Shown: positions 34,601 through 44,763, counted from the stretch's first letter. The stretch: 64,000 bases of DNA from Monoplex corrugatus (GCA_030674185.1 JAPXFY010000021.1:73264669-73328668), one strand, 5' to 3'. Program-made: numbers and translations. Notes: generated by a model from the sequence alone, not told the origin.

Positions 34601-34612
34601 TGTGTGTGTGTA
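34510..34612. repeat. (GT)n microsatellite in the duplicated block
   Basis: About 100 bp of GT with two GG interruptions. Confidence 0.97.
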
Positions 34613-35253
34613 CATGATCTGTTCAGATGTTACACAGGGTTTTCTTTGTGTTCGACAAATGAGGTAGTCCGTCAAGAATATGGAGAATGTGGTGATGGTT
34701 TGTGTGCGTGCGTGTGTGTGTATGTGTTGCTGTTGCTATTGTGACTGTTTTCTTTGTTTATTATTGATACTGCTATTGTTGTTGATAATACAGGTGTTTG
34801 TTCAGGACAGGTGAAAGAATTAGCTAGAGGTATCCTTTTTCTCTTTTACAATTGATGTATAATTCAAGTTTGATGTTGGCTGCCATAGTCACTGTTGTTA
34901 CTATTGATGTAGGTACTGTTAGTTTTGATGCTGTTGATGTTGTGTTAATGCTGTTGTTGTTTTTATGCTGTTGTACTTGAAGCTGGTCTTGGCTTTGAAA
35001 ATGTTTTTTATTTGTTTGTATTTCAGGTTGTGTGGATGTGTGTATGAATGTTGTGTGCATGCTTATGTTGGTAGTGTTTATTGTTCCTGATGCTACAATT
35101 GTTGTTGATAGGATATTTTTTATTAGAGCTGAATGATGTCAGTAGCAAGATGTGTCCTTTTTCTGTTTGACATTTGATCTAAAGTTCCGTGTAACTGATG
35201 TTAGCTGCTGTACTTTCAGATTGGCTCCTATTACCATCATTGATATATTGCAG

Positions 35254-35442
35254 AGAACATATCTGGGGAAAAACAGATGGGGCAAACACAGGATGAAATA
35301 GACTGTCCACATCACAGAGTGGACTGAAGGGAGAAAACTTGGCTGAAACTTAGGCACTTGCCTCCAGCCTTAGAGATGTAGAGGCAACTGGTGGAGTACT
35401 CAGCTGTGCAGCATACTACCAGCTTGGAGGGTAGCAGAATCT
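35254..35442 (+). repeat. Module alpha 1, LINE-derived C-terminus
   Basis: Begins behind ATATATTGCAG and ends at AGAATCT|GTAAGT. Aligns with the blocks at 35973 and 37436. The translation of the best copy resembles LINE ORF C-termini (GRQRKKWTNNITE). Decayed. Confidence 0.6.
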
Positions 35443-35520
35443 GTAAGTAGAAGGTTTTACAATAGATAGTGTTGTTATAATAATGCTGCTGCTGTTTTGT
35501 TACTGTTCTTTGATGTTTAC

Positions 35521-35710
35521 ATCGCCGCAAGGAAGCCCACCCTCAACCGTGACCGGGGCCGACACAACCTGCCATCGGTGTACTCCTCATTTATTCAGTC
35601 GCACTGTCGTGAGTTTGCTCACGGCGGTGCACACTGAAGCCAGTTCTCAACCCAGCAGTTGCGCTAAAGAAGTCGGCCGGATCGCCGATGAAAGCTACGC
35701 AGTAAGTAGC
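35521..35710 (+). pseudogene. CpG-richer island, possible LINE zinc-finger tail
   Basis: Composition differs sharply from the surrounding GTT-rich DNA. One frame reads TCHRCTPHLFSRT ... LLTAVHTE, which recalls the C-terminal C-x2-C ... H zinc finger of some LINEs (C-R-C-x-R-F-x-SRIGL-SH). It ends at a possible donor TACGCAG|TAAGT. Low confidence. Confidence 0.3.
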
Positions 35711-35972
35711 TTTTTTGTCACTGAGAGACAGGTTCAGCTAGGTTGTCATGTTCTTGACTTTGTTGGTGTTGTTGCTGCTGCTGCTGTCTTTTTTCGTGAA
35801 TATTGCTGGTGTTGTAACTGATACTGATGTTTTTCATAGCTAGGTGTACATTCAAGACAGTTGTTAGTGGTACCTTTTTCTGTATTGTGTCTGATCTAGA
35901 GTTAATTATTGTTTAAGGTGGTTCCTATACGGTTGGACTTGCTCCTGTAAATGTCATCATTGATATCTGCAG

Positions 35973-36166
35973 GGAATACATCCAGGAAACTGGAGAGGAG
36001 ACAGACAGAGAAAGAAATGGACAAACAGCATCACTGAGTGGACTGGAAAGAGCCTTGTTGCCATAGCCTTTTCTCAGCAGTCAAGGCACTCACCCACACC
36101 TGACAGTAGAGACAACTGGTGCAGTGTTCATCAATACAGAGCCCCTTCTAGGGAGTTGCTGGATCT
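35973..36166 (+). repeat. Module alpha 2, LINE-derived C-terminus
   Basis: TTGATATCTGCAG then GGAATACATCC through TGCTGGATCT|GTAAGTGTAAGCC. About 194 bp, colinear with alpha 1 and alpha 4. Contains GACAGAGAAAGAAATGGAC and GAGTGGACTGGAAAGAGCC. Confidence 0.65.
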
Positions 36167-37063
36167 GTAAGTGTAAGCCATTGATATGGAGGCTGTTGTT
36201 ACAATGCTGTTGATGTTATTTTGTTGCGATGTCACAGGTGTTCAGTGAAGATGTCTGACAGCAGTGACCAGCGATATCCTACTCCTGTTTGACATTTGGT
36301 CTACAGGTCAACATTGTTGGTGTTGAGTACCATGCTTTTAGATATGTGCTGTTTATTTAAAGTGTGTTGGTACTATTGTTGACAGTGCACAGGTGTTGGT
36401 CAAGATGATGGATATCAGTGGGCCAAAATATCCTTTGTCTGTTTTACATTTGATCTTGAATTCTGTTTTACTGTGCTTTATAAAGGATTTGCTTTTGTCA
36501 CTGTGACTATTGATAACATTGTCATGATGTTTGTTGACAGCACAGATGTTCATTCATGATGATTGACAGCAGTGGTCAGAGGTATCCTTTGTCTGTTTTA
36601 CTTTTGATCTGGAATTCAACGTTGTTGATAATGCCCATACTTAGTTGATGGTGTTGTCATTGTTACTGATTATTGATATCAGTGTTATATAATGTAGTTG
36701 TTTGTTGACAGTATAAAAGTGTGCATTCAAGATGATTAGACTGCAAGGGCCAGATGCTGTTCTTGATCTTGAAGCTGCTGTTGTTGTCCTAGCTGTTGTT
36801 ACTGATGCTGCTTATGTTGTGACAATACTGATGTTGATTGAAGATGATTGACAGTGGTGACCATATGCATCCATTTTACATTTGGTGTAAAGTTCATCAT
36901 TGTTGATATTGGCTACTCTATTTTAAGATTTGTATTGTTTACATAGAATCTGTTTTTACTGGTACCATGTTTTCTGTGCAGAGTTGACTTGAAGCTGTAC
37001 ATGTCTTTGTTGTTATAGTTGTTGGTGCTGTTGTTGTTATTTTTGGTGTTGTTAAAACAGTTG

Positions 37064-37170
37064 AAAGGACTAAAACTGAGTCACTTGCCCACAACCTGAG
37101 AGAGTTAGAGCCAGCTGGTGGTGCATTCAGCAGCACAGTGCTTCTATCACCATGGAGGGTTACAAAATCT
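37064..37170 (+). repeat. Module alpha 3, 3' half only
   Basis: Matches the second half of the other alpha modules (CACTTGCCCACAACCTGAGA through TACAAAATCT|GTTGGT). Confidence 0.55.
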
Positions 37171-37435
37171 GTTGGTATAAGATTTACAGTGGAGACTGTT
37201 GTTGTGATAATACTGCTGCTGTTGTTTTGATGTTGTTGCTGCTGGTGTCTGTATTCCTAGTATTGCTGCTTTTGTTATTGATGATGCTGTTGATGTTTAC
37301 AGCAAAGGTGTTCATTCAAGACAGCTGTCAGCAGTTGCTGGAGGTATCCTTTTTCTGTTGTATAGAGTTCAGTATTGTTTGAGGTGGTTGGTATACCGTT
37401 AGATTTGCTCCAGTTATTATCATTGAAATTTGCAG

Positions 37436-37628
37436 GGAACGGTTCTAGGGAAATGGAGAAAGGGCAGACAGAGAAAGAAATGGACAAACAACATCACAGA
37501 GGGCACTGGAAAGAGCCTTGTTGCCACAAGTTTTTCCAGGAGTCGAGGTGCTTGCCTACAACTGACAATGGAAACAACTGGTGCAGCGTTCATTAATATG
37601 GAGCCCCCACAGAGGGTTGGCTGGATCT
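37436..37628 (+). repeat. Module alpha 4, best-preserved LINE-derived copy
   Basis: Open for most of its length: GTVLGKWRKGRQRKKWTNNI then TEGTGKSLVATSF. This G-R-x-R-K-K-W-x-x-N-I signature is common at the C-terminus of APE-type LINE proteins. It sits between AAATTTGCAG and GGATCTGTAAGTGT, so it has both splice-like borders. The module was probably a LINE end before the block was duplicated. Confidence 0.6.
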
Positions 37629-38029
37629 GTAAGTGTAAGCTATTGATGGAGGCTGTTGTAACAGTGCTGTTGATGTTGTTGTTTTAATGCTTCTTTATGA
37701 CAGTACAGATGGTCACTGAAGATGACTTGATGGCAGTGACTGGAGGTGTTCTATTGCTGTTTGATAATTGGTCTGTTGTCATCATTGTTGACGTTGGCTA
37801 TTGTACTTTTAGATTTGTGCTGTTCATTTAGAGTCTGTTGTTTTTGATGCTGCTGCTGTTGCTGTTGACTTGAAGTAGTCTTTGTCTTTGTTGTTATTGT
37901 TGTTGTTTTAAAGTAATTGTGTCTTTGTTGTCATTGTTGTGATTATTATTCCTCTTGTGGTTTTTGTTACTTCTGTTAGATCGGATGTTTGTGTTGTTAT
38001 TGTTGACAGTACAGATGGTTGTTGAAGAT

Positions 38030-39130
38030 GATAGTGGGACAGAATATCCTTTATCTGTGTAATTTCCTTTATCTGTGTAATTTTGATCTTGGAATGGGAC
38101 AGAATATCCTTTATCTGTGTAATTTTGATCTTGGAATGGGACAGAATATCCTTTATCTGTGTAATTTTGATCTTGGAATGGGACAGAATATCCTTTATCT
38201 GTGTAATTTTGATCTTGGAATGGGACAGAATATCCTTTATCTGTGTAATTTTGATCTTGGAATGGGACAGAATATCCTTTATCTGTGTAATTTGATCTTG
38301 GAATGGGACAGAATATCCTTTATCTGTGTAATTTGATCTTGGAATGGGACAGAATATCCTTTATCTGTGTAATTTTGATCTTGGAATGGGACAGAATATC
38401 CTTTATCTGTGTAAATTTTGATCTTGGAATGGGACAGAATATCCTTTATCTGTGTAATTTTGATCTTGGAATGGGACAGAATATCCTTTATCTGTGTAAT
38501 TTTGATCTTGGAATGGGACAGAATATCCTTTATCTGTGTAATTTTGATCTTGAATGGACAGAATATCCTTTATCTGTGTACATTTGATCTTGGAATGGGA
38601 CAGAATATCCTTTATCTGTGTAATTTTGATCTTGGAATGGGACAGAATATCCTTTATCTGTGTAATTTTGATCTTGGAATGGGACAGAATATCCTTTATC
38701 TGTGTAATTTTGATCTTGGAATGGGACAGAATATCCTTTATCTGTGTAAATTTGATCTTGGAATGGGACAGAATATCCTTTATCTGTGTAATTTTGATCT
38801 TGGAATGGGACAGAATATCCTTTATCTGTGTAACATTTGATCTTAGAATGGGACAGAATATCCTTTATCTGTGTAACATTTGATCTTGGAATGGGACAGA
38901 ATATCCTTTATCTGTGTAATTTTGATCTTGGAATGGGACAGAATATCCTTTATCTGTGTAACATTTGATCTTAGAATGGGACAGAATATCCTTTATCTGT
39001 GTAAATTGATTTGGAATGGGACAGAATATCCTTTATCTGTGTTATTTTGATCTTGGAATGGGACAGAATATCCTTTATCTGTGTTATTTTGATCTTGGAA
39101 TGGGACAGAATATCCTTCATCTGTATAACA
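38030..39130 (+). repeat. 42-bp tandem array
   Basis: About 26 copies of GGGACAGAATATCCTTTATC plus TGTGTAATTTTGATCTTGGAAT. The unit matches the sequence that follows the 36-bp module at 36416 (GGGCCAAAATATCCTTTGTC ... TTTGATCTTG), so it is an expansion of that piece. Because 42 is a multiple of 3, frames stay open (GQNILYLCNFDLGM), which is not evidence of a gene. Several units vary by one or two bases at the T run. Confidence 0.97.
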
Positions 39131-39180
39131 TTTGATCCTGGAATCGGTTTTATGGACGTTATTTCACTGTACTTAAGATG

Positions 39181-39194
39181 GGGGGGGGGGGGGT
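39181..39194. repeat. Poly-G run
   Basis: Fourteen consecutive G at the right border of the 42-bp array region. Confidence 0.95.
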
Positions 39195-39558
39195 TGTTTT
39201 TTATCATTCTGATTATTATATCATTGTCATGATGTTCTTGTTGTTTGACAGCACAGATGTTCATTCAGGACGATCGGCAGCAGTGGTCAGAGGTACCCTG
39301 TGTCTGCATTATATTTGATGTACATTTCAACATTGTTGATGTTGCCTAAAATGCTCTATAGATGGTGTTTGTCATTGTAACTAATTATTGCCAGCAGTGT
39401 TATGATATAGTTGTTTGTTGATGGTATAAAATTGTGTGTTAAGCCATTTTGATAGGCCAGAGATATCCCTTTCTTCTTCTTGTCAGTGATATTATTACTG
39501 CTGTTGTTATTGATAGCACAGGGCTAGTGATGATAATATCATTCCTGTATTTCTACAG

Positions 39559-39808
39559 TTAGCCAGTGACAACTTTTACTGGTTCAGGTGGTTTGGCCAC
39601 TTGACCAGAATGGCCATCAGCCAGCCAGCCGTTCCAACCTACAACACCAGATGCTGAAGCTTAGAGCTAGTGGAAGATGACAGCAGCACTGATCAGGTGG
39701 AGTGGCCAATACACTTCACAAGTACAACCTGACGCTACCTCAGGTTTCCCATCTAGCTGCAGACCGCCATATTGTCTCCCCTTGAAGCTACCAGTACAAT
39801 CAGACACA
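39559..39808 (+). pseudogene. Duplicate of the terminal exon at 42121, degenerate
   Basis: Acceptor CTGTATTTCTACAG is nearly identical to that at 42120, and the next 250 bp align (CCAGATGCTGAAGCTTAGAG against CCAGATGCTCAGGCTTTAGAG). In the frame used by the 42121 exon there is a stop after three codons (AGC CAG TGA). It ends at CACATAAAG|TAAGTAC. Confidence 0.55.
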
Positions 39809-39944
39809 TAAAGTAAGTACAACTCTTTTGTTATACAAATTTGTGTGTGTGTGCCTTGTACCTGTTATAAGATAGACAGTAAGTTTGTTGTCGTCTCTGA
39901 AAGTGTAGTGTCCAGATAACTGTTTGTTCCTTTTTTCTTTTAGT

Positions 39945-40737
39945 TGTTGTCAGCTTGTATGGTGTTGTGTGTTGTGGGAAGGAAGAGTTGTTGTCTGCTT
40001 GTATGGTATTGTGTGTTGTGGGAAGGAAGAGTTGTTGTCTGCTTGTATGGTGTTGTGTGTTGTGGGAAGGAAGAGTTGTTGTCTGCTTGTATGGTATTGT
40101 GTGTTGTGGGAAGGAAGAGTTGTTGTCTGCTTGTATGGTGTTGTGTGTTGTGGGAAGGAAGAGTTGTTGTCAGCTTGTATGGTGTTGTGTGTTGTGGGAA
40201 GGAAGAGTTGTTGTCTGCTTGTATGGTGTTGTGTGTTGTGGGAAGGAAGAGTTGTTGTCTGCTTGTATGGTATTGTGTGTTGTGGGAAGGAAGAGTTGTT
40301 GTCTGCTTGTATGGTGTTGTGTGTTGTGGGAAGGAAGAGTTGTTGTCAGCTTGTATGGTGTTGTGTGTTGTGGGAAGGAAGAGTTGTTGTCAGCTTGTAT
40401 GGTGTTGTGTGTAGCGGGAAGGAAGAGTTGTTGTCAGCTTGTATGGTGTTGTGTGTTGTGGGAAGGAAGAGTTGTTGTCAGCTTGTATGGTGTTGTGTGT
40501 TGTGGGAAGGAAGAGTTTGTTGTCAGCTTGTATGGTGTTGTGTGTAGTGGAAGGAAGAGTTGTTGTCAGCTTGTATGGTGTTGTGGGAAGGAAGAGTTGT
40601 TGTCAGCTTGTATGGTGTTGTGTGTAGCGGGAAGGAAGAGTTGTTGTCAGCTTGTATGGTGTTGTGTGTTGTGGAAGGAAGAGTTTATTTGTCAGCTTGT
40701 ATGGTGTTGTGTGTTGCGGGAAGGAAGAGTTGATGGT
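39945..40737 (+). repeat. 44-bp tandem array
   Basis: About 18 units of GTTGTTGTCTGCTTGTATGG plus TGTTGTGTGTTGTGGGAAGGAAGA. Variants alternate CTGCTTG/CAGCTTG and GGTGTT/GGTATT, with degeneration to the right (GTAGCGGG, missing bases). All three forward frames stay open because the unit has no stop in any frame. Confidence 0.97.
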
Positions 40738-41044
40738 CTGCGGCAAATCAGAAAGGCAAAAGAGGAGTAATTGTGTATGATGTCAAACTCTTGTTCACAC
40801 CATCATCGTTGGTCTTCCTTGGTCTGCCTGTTGCTTCAGGTACTGATACATGAGCTGCTTCAACCATAGGTGTTCAGAGGTCAGAGTGAAACCAACTGGA
40901 AATGGATCATCTGTCATAGTGAATGTACGTCTCAAATGGCCCGAGGCATGGAGTTTAATTTGGCCGTTCACAATAGTTTGTGATCTGTTTCAAATGGATG
41001 GATGGCATCCTGCAGCCAATCATTGTGCAGCATTGAACTGACAC

Positions 41045-41540
41045 CCTTGCAAATGATGTCTTCTGGTAAAGCCATGAAACTTGCCTGTTGATATCTTCAA
41101 GTAAAGCCATGAAACTTGCCTGTTGATGTCTTCTAATAAAGCCATGAAACTTGCCTGTTGATGTCTTCTAGTAAAGCCATGAAACTTGCCTGTTGATGTC
41201 TTCTAGTAAAGCCATGAAACTTGCCTGTTGATGTCTTCTAGTAAAGCCATGAAACTTGCCTGTTGATGTCTTCTAGTAAAGCCATGAAACTTGCCTGTTG
41301 ATGTCTTCTAGTAAAGCCATGACACTTGCCTGTTGATGTCTTTAGTAAAGCCATGACACTTGCCTGTTGATGTCTTCTAGTAAAGCCATGACACTTGCCT
41401 GTTGATGTCTTCTAATAAAGCCATGACACTTGCCTGTTGATGTCTTCTAATAAAGCCATGACACTTGCCTGTTGATGTCTTCTAGTAAAGCCATGACACT
41501 TGCCTGTTGATGTCTTATAGTAAAGCCTGACACTTGCCTG
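41045..41540 (+). repeat. 35-bp tandem array
   Basis: About 14 units of GCCATGAAACTTGCCTGTTG plus ATGTCTTCTAGTAAA. The left half has CATGAAAC and the right half CATGACAC, a clean switch near 41320. Confidence 0.97.
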
Positions 41541-41873
41541 TTCAAAGACAAAGTATATGATAGAGTTGTATCAAGTTAAAGCTGGTCTTTAGAATAACTA
41601 AAGGAAAAATTACAAAAACAAAACATTATCAGGAGGTAATGAAAATGTTTTCTTTGCGTTTGCTTCCAATGCCTGATAAGTAAAACAGTGAAACTCAGTA
41701 ACCTTCACCTCACATCCGTTTTAAAAGGATCATGTAGTGCTCTGTCCGTTTCACACTGACAGGTTCATGCGGTTCTCCTCAACCATACAGAGGAAACAGC
41801 TTGTGTACGAGCTGCTTTAAAGTCCTGAGATCTGCTTGTTTTAGGAGACCACCATGCAAGGTCCAGTAGAGTA

Positions 41874-41875
<2 letters not shown>
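41541..41875. other. Unassigned spacer
   Basis: No feature recognised. Confidence 0.5.
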
Positions 41876-41934
<59 letters not shown>

Positions 41935-41975
41935 GTGTGTGGTGTGTGTGTGTGTGTGTGTGGTGCGGGAGCATG
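41876..41975. repeat. (GT)n microsatellite
   Basis: GT repeat with TTTT and GG interruptions. Confidence 0.97.
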
Positions 41976-42120
41976 CATGCATGTGTGTTGATAGTTTTGT
42001 CCTGTTGGATGTTTCAGTTTTACCTGGTGTACAATTCAGGCTGTGTGTCTTGGAGAACATGTCGACACAGTATCATTTTACTTTCCTATTTTTTAAGCAG
42101 TTATTCCTATATTTCTACAG

Positions 42121-42356
42121 TTAGCCCAAAACAACTGCTAGTGGTTGAAGTAGTGTGGTCACCAGACCAGGATGCCAGTCAAGCAGCCAACCCTTCATCT
42201 GACAACTCCAGATGCTCAGGCTTTAGAGCCAGAGGAAGAGCACACCAGCGCAAGAAATATGGGAATGGTGGGCACACTGCATGCCTACAACATGATGCTG
42301 CCTCAAACTTCCTGTCTAGCTGTAGACTGCCAGCTTCATCCCCCTGTGATACCTAG
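42121..42356 (+). CDS. Candidate terminal coding exon T3
   Basis: Acceptor TTCCTATATTTCTACAG ends at 42120. In phase 1 (TT then codons) 77 codons stay open: SPKQLLVVEVVWSPDQ, then a Ser/Arg-rich stretch (SRCSGFRARGRAHQRKK), ending at TAG 42354-42356. An AATAAA lies at 42848-42853 with GT-rich sequence after it, giving a 490-nt 3' UTR. A second open frame (42172-42378, starting MPVKQPTLHLTT) overlaps and cannot be excluded. No family recognised. The phase agrees with the exons at 30182 and 33745. Confidence 0.38.
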
Positions 42357-43009
42357 CAGACACGCAGAGATTACCTAAGTACATTTCCTTTGTTGAAGTC
42401 TGTCCTTTTGTGTGTGCCGATTACATGCTACAAATAGGACAGTGACACCCCACCCCCATCCACACCCACACCCTGTGGGAATGCGAGGGGCTCTTTCAAT
42501 ATAAGTAGTGTTCCCACCTTGAAAATTCTGTGACAAATTTCCTGTTTCCTGTCACTGCCTTTGTTTCTGCCTGGTTCCTTTGCCTGCTGTCATCTCTTCC
42601 TTTTTAATTCTCTGCTTTCCTGGTTCTTTAACCTGTATGCTTTTCTATAAAGCCTTTCATATTTTCTGTCTTTGTATTAGAAATGATAATATTTGGGTAT
42701 ATGTATATTAATCATATGTTTAGCTCTAAAGAAGCGCAAACTGCTTAGTTGCAGTGTTGGGTACTGTGGGCCATTTTATGTATGTTTTTGTGTGCATTGT
42801 TACGTTTATACGTTTGTATGCACGTTTGTGAGTTTAATGCCTCTGGTAATAAATTGTTTGAGTGGCTGATGTCAGGGGCATGTCCTTAGATAATTTGTTG
42901 TATGGAATAATATGTGTTATTAATGTTGTTCTCCAGATTTTTTTTCCAGGATGATCAGTGTATTTAGATTGTGTATTTTGTTTGAGATGATTATTGTCCT
43001 CGTATGGCT
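42357..43009 (+). other. Possible 3' UTR with polyadenylation signal
   Basis: No coding sequence; AATAAA at 42848-42853 (TGGTAATAAATTG), followed by TGTTTGAGTGGCTGATGTC. Otherwise unassigned. Confidence 0.35.
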
Positions 43010-43178
43010 GTGAGGAATACACACACTCACACACACACCCCCTTTCTACAAACACACTCTTTGTACACATGCACACGCATCCTACACACATCCTACACAC
43101 AAACACACACGCATCCTTTCTACAAACACTCCCTTTGCACACATGCTCATGCATCCTACACACACACACACACACACA

Positions 43179-43228
<50 letters not shown>

Positions 43229-43440
43229 CCTTTCTACAAACACACCCTTTGCACACATGCACACGCATCCTACACACATCCTAACACACACAACACACAA
43301 CACACACACACACAACACACACACACACACACACACACACATCCTTTCTACAAACACACCCTTTGCACACATGCACACGCATCCTACACACATCCTACAC
43401 ACACACATATACACACACACACACATACACACATATCATT
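43010..43440. repeat. CA-rich compound minisatellite
   Basis: CA runs alternate with a recurring unique block CATCCTTTCTACAAACAC, then (C)CCTTTGCACACATGC and CACGCATCCTACACACATCC. The block recurs about four times. Confidence 0.93.
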
Positions 43441-43667
43441 TATAGTGAAAAGACGTTAAATCAAGCAACATATACACACACACACATACAAACACTTAAC
43501 AAGAAAAAACAAAGAGAAAAATCAACACAGCTGAGTGCAGATTGATACCAAATTATCACCTTTTTGTAGTATGTATTATTGATTTACATTTTCCACAGCC
43601 CTGTTAATCTCCATATTCTTTAATATTCATCATTATTATTGTTGTTATTATTGGTGACAATGAACTC

Positions 43668-44763
43668 TTAACTCACTCGATATGACGGAACGCTATAGTG
43701 GTCATTATGAAAGGCACTGTTGTGTACGACGGAACGCGATAGCGGTTTCGATAATTAAATTTTTTTCGACGCTCCCCTTTAGACCTTGCACGCCTACCAT
43801 AGCCACACTGGTCACTGCAAACGTGTCAAGGGTCAAGGGGAAAGTTGCTTCGCGAGATTCCGTAGCCATACACTCATCGGGAAACGATTGACTTCGGTAC
43901 CCTACATGACTGGTAATCTGCATTCGTGTTGAAAATGGCGTCACAGGCGAGTACGAGTTTTCGAACAAAGTAGATTGAAGTGTTTCAGACTGAAGGATTG
44001 GACATCAAGGAGTATGCTGAAGATAATGGTGAAAGTGTATCAAGTGATGGAAGCTGCTAGCAAGAAGGTAGTGACAGTGACCCAGTTTCAGACGACAGTG
44101 AAGTGGGAGAGGGAGGTGGGCGTACACATCACGAGAGGCGAGCAGTCAGCGGGCCAAGTACAGTGAGTCCCATGTCTGATGGAGTTTTCATTCACTTTCC
44201 TATGCATGATTGGCATGAAGATTTTAGTTTTTCTCCCACTTTGCCTCCTTCTCTGGCTCTTGTGGCCTGCATGTCTCATTTGAGTGCCACCCCCCCATAA
44301 CTCCCCTGTGTAACAGTTTGTAACATTTATTCATATAATATCACTAATAATCTTTTTTTTTTACCCTGAGCAAAGTCTACTTTATTCATGTTGTTTTGTG
44401 CATACAAAGACCTTCTCACCTTTAACTGTGTGTTCATGGAGCTGATCAAAGTGTGTGACTGTACGGTGATCCTGACTACAAAATTTGGGGTATTTTCAAC
44501 GTGGCACATGAAGAAGAAATATTCAAAGAAGAGCTTCAATATTTTGGCATGAACTAACTTGTTCTTCTGGTTTGTGTTTGCTTGGGCGCGGGCAGTCAAT
44601 CTTGTTTTGGATCTTGTAATATAACCCAGCATGTAAATATTCAGATCTGAAAGTTTCATTTTGTCCTTTGTGTTTTGTATTTTTTGTGATTTTGTTCCTA
44701 ACCCTTCAAAATGGGCCGTCCCTGGGGAAACGCAAGGGGAAAAAACTCTCCGTACCGAGTTAA
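43668..44763 (+). mobile_element. piggyBac-like element, internally deleted
   Basis: TTAA at 43668-43671 and 44760-44763 enclose 1088 bp. Inward the ends read ACTCACTCGATATGACGG and, inverted from the right, CTCGGTACGGAG, which share a CTCGnTA core. Two subterminal direct repeats ACGGAACGCTATAGTGGT and ACGGAACGCGATAGCGGT lie near 43685 and 43730. The length is about half that of an autonomous element. Composition is richer in CpG at the left end. Confidence 0.6.
43935..44300 (+). pseudogene. piggyBac-like transposase N-terminal remnant
   Basis: From ATG at 43935 the reading frame gives MASQASTSFRTK, a stop, then EVFQTEGLDIKEYAEDNGES and, after another stop, an acidic Ser/Asp stretch (SDSDPVSDDSEVGEGGG) and GPSTVSPMSDG. 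An acidic N-terminus of this style is usual before the piggyBac catalytic domain, which is missing here. Recognition is by style, not by a catalytic motif. Confidence 0.4.

Larger units (their letters stand above)
33905..34710 (+). repeat. Tandem segmental duplication carrying a 46-bp exon
   Basis: A block of roughly 330-400 bp is present twice. Each copy has a GT tract, GCATGCTAAGCATTTTGACT, an acceptor, a 46-bp exon-like stretch, a donor, TTATTCATTTAG, a GT tract, and GATGTTACACAGGGTTTTC with CAAGAATATGG at the end. Copy 1 is about 33905-34290 and copy 2 about 34318-34700. GGT repeats lie at 34276-34318. Confidence 0.88.
34794..40924 (+). repeat. Array of exon-like modules in GTTGTTGAT-rich spacer
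   Basis: A module of about 36 bp, RTGTTCATTCAAGA plus TGATTGACAGCAGTGG and an AGAG end, recurs behind an AG and before GTATCC or GTACCC. Exactly 36 bp copies are at 34794-34829, 36546-36581, 37308-37343 and 39257-39292. Diverged copies start at 35844, 36238, 36393, 36721, 36840, 37709 and 38015, and a possible one at 40870. Downstream of many copies the sequence TTTTTCTGTTTGACATTTGATCT follows, and between them lie GTT-rich stretches. Being 36 bp, the module would not disturb a frame if spliced, but the donor-like sites are weak and some copies have in-frame stops. Either a degenerate exon array or a non-coding tandem repeat. Confidence 0.6.

Noticed and set aside
38019..38883. Frames with GQNILYLCNFDLGM repeats
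   Set aside because: Artefact of the stop-free 42-bp unit; several frames are open at once.
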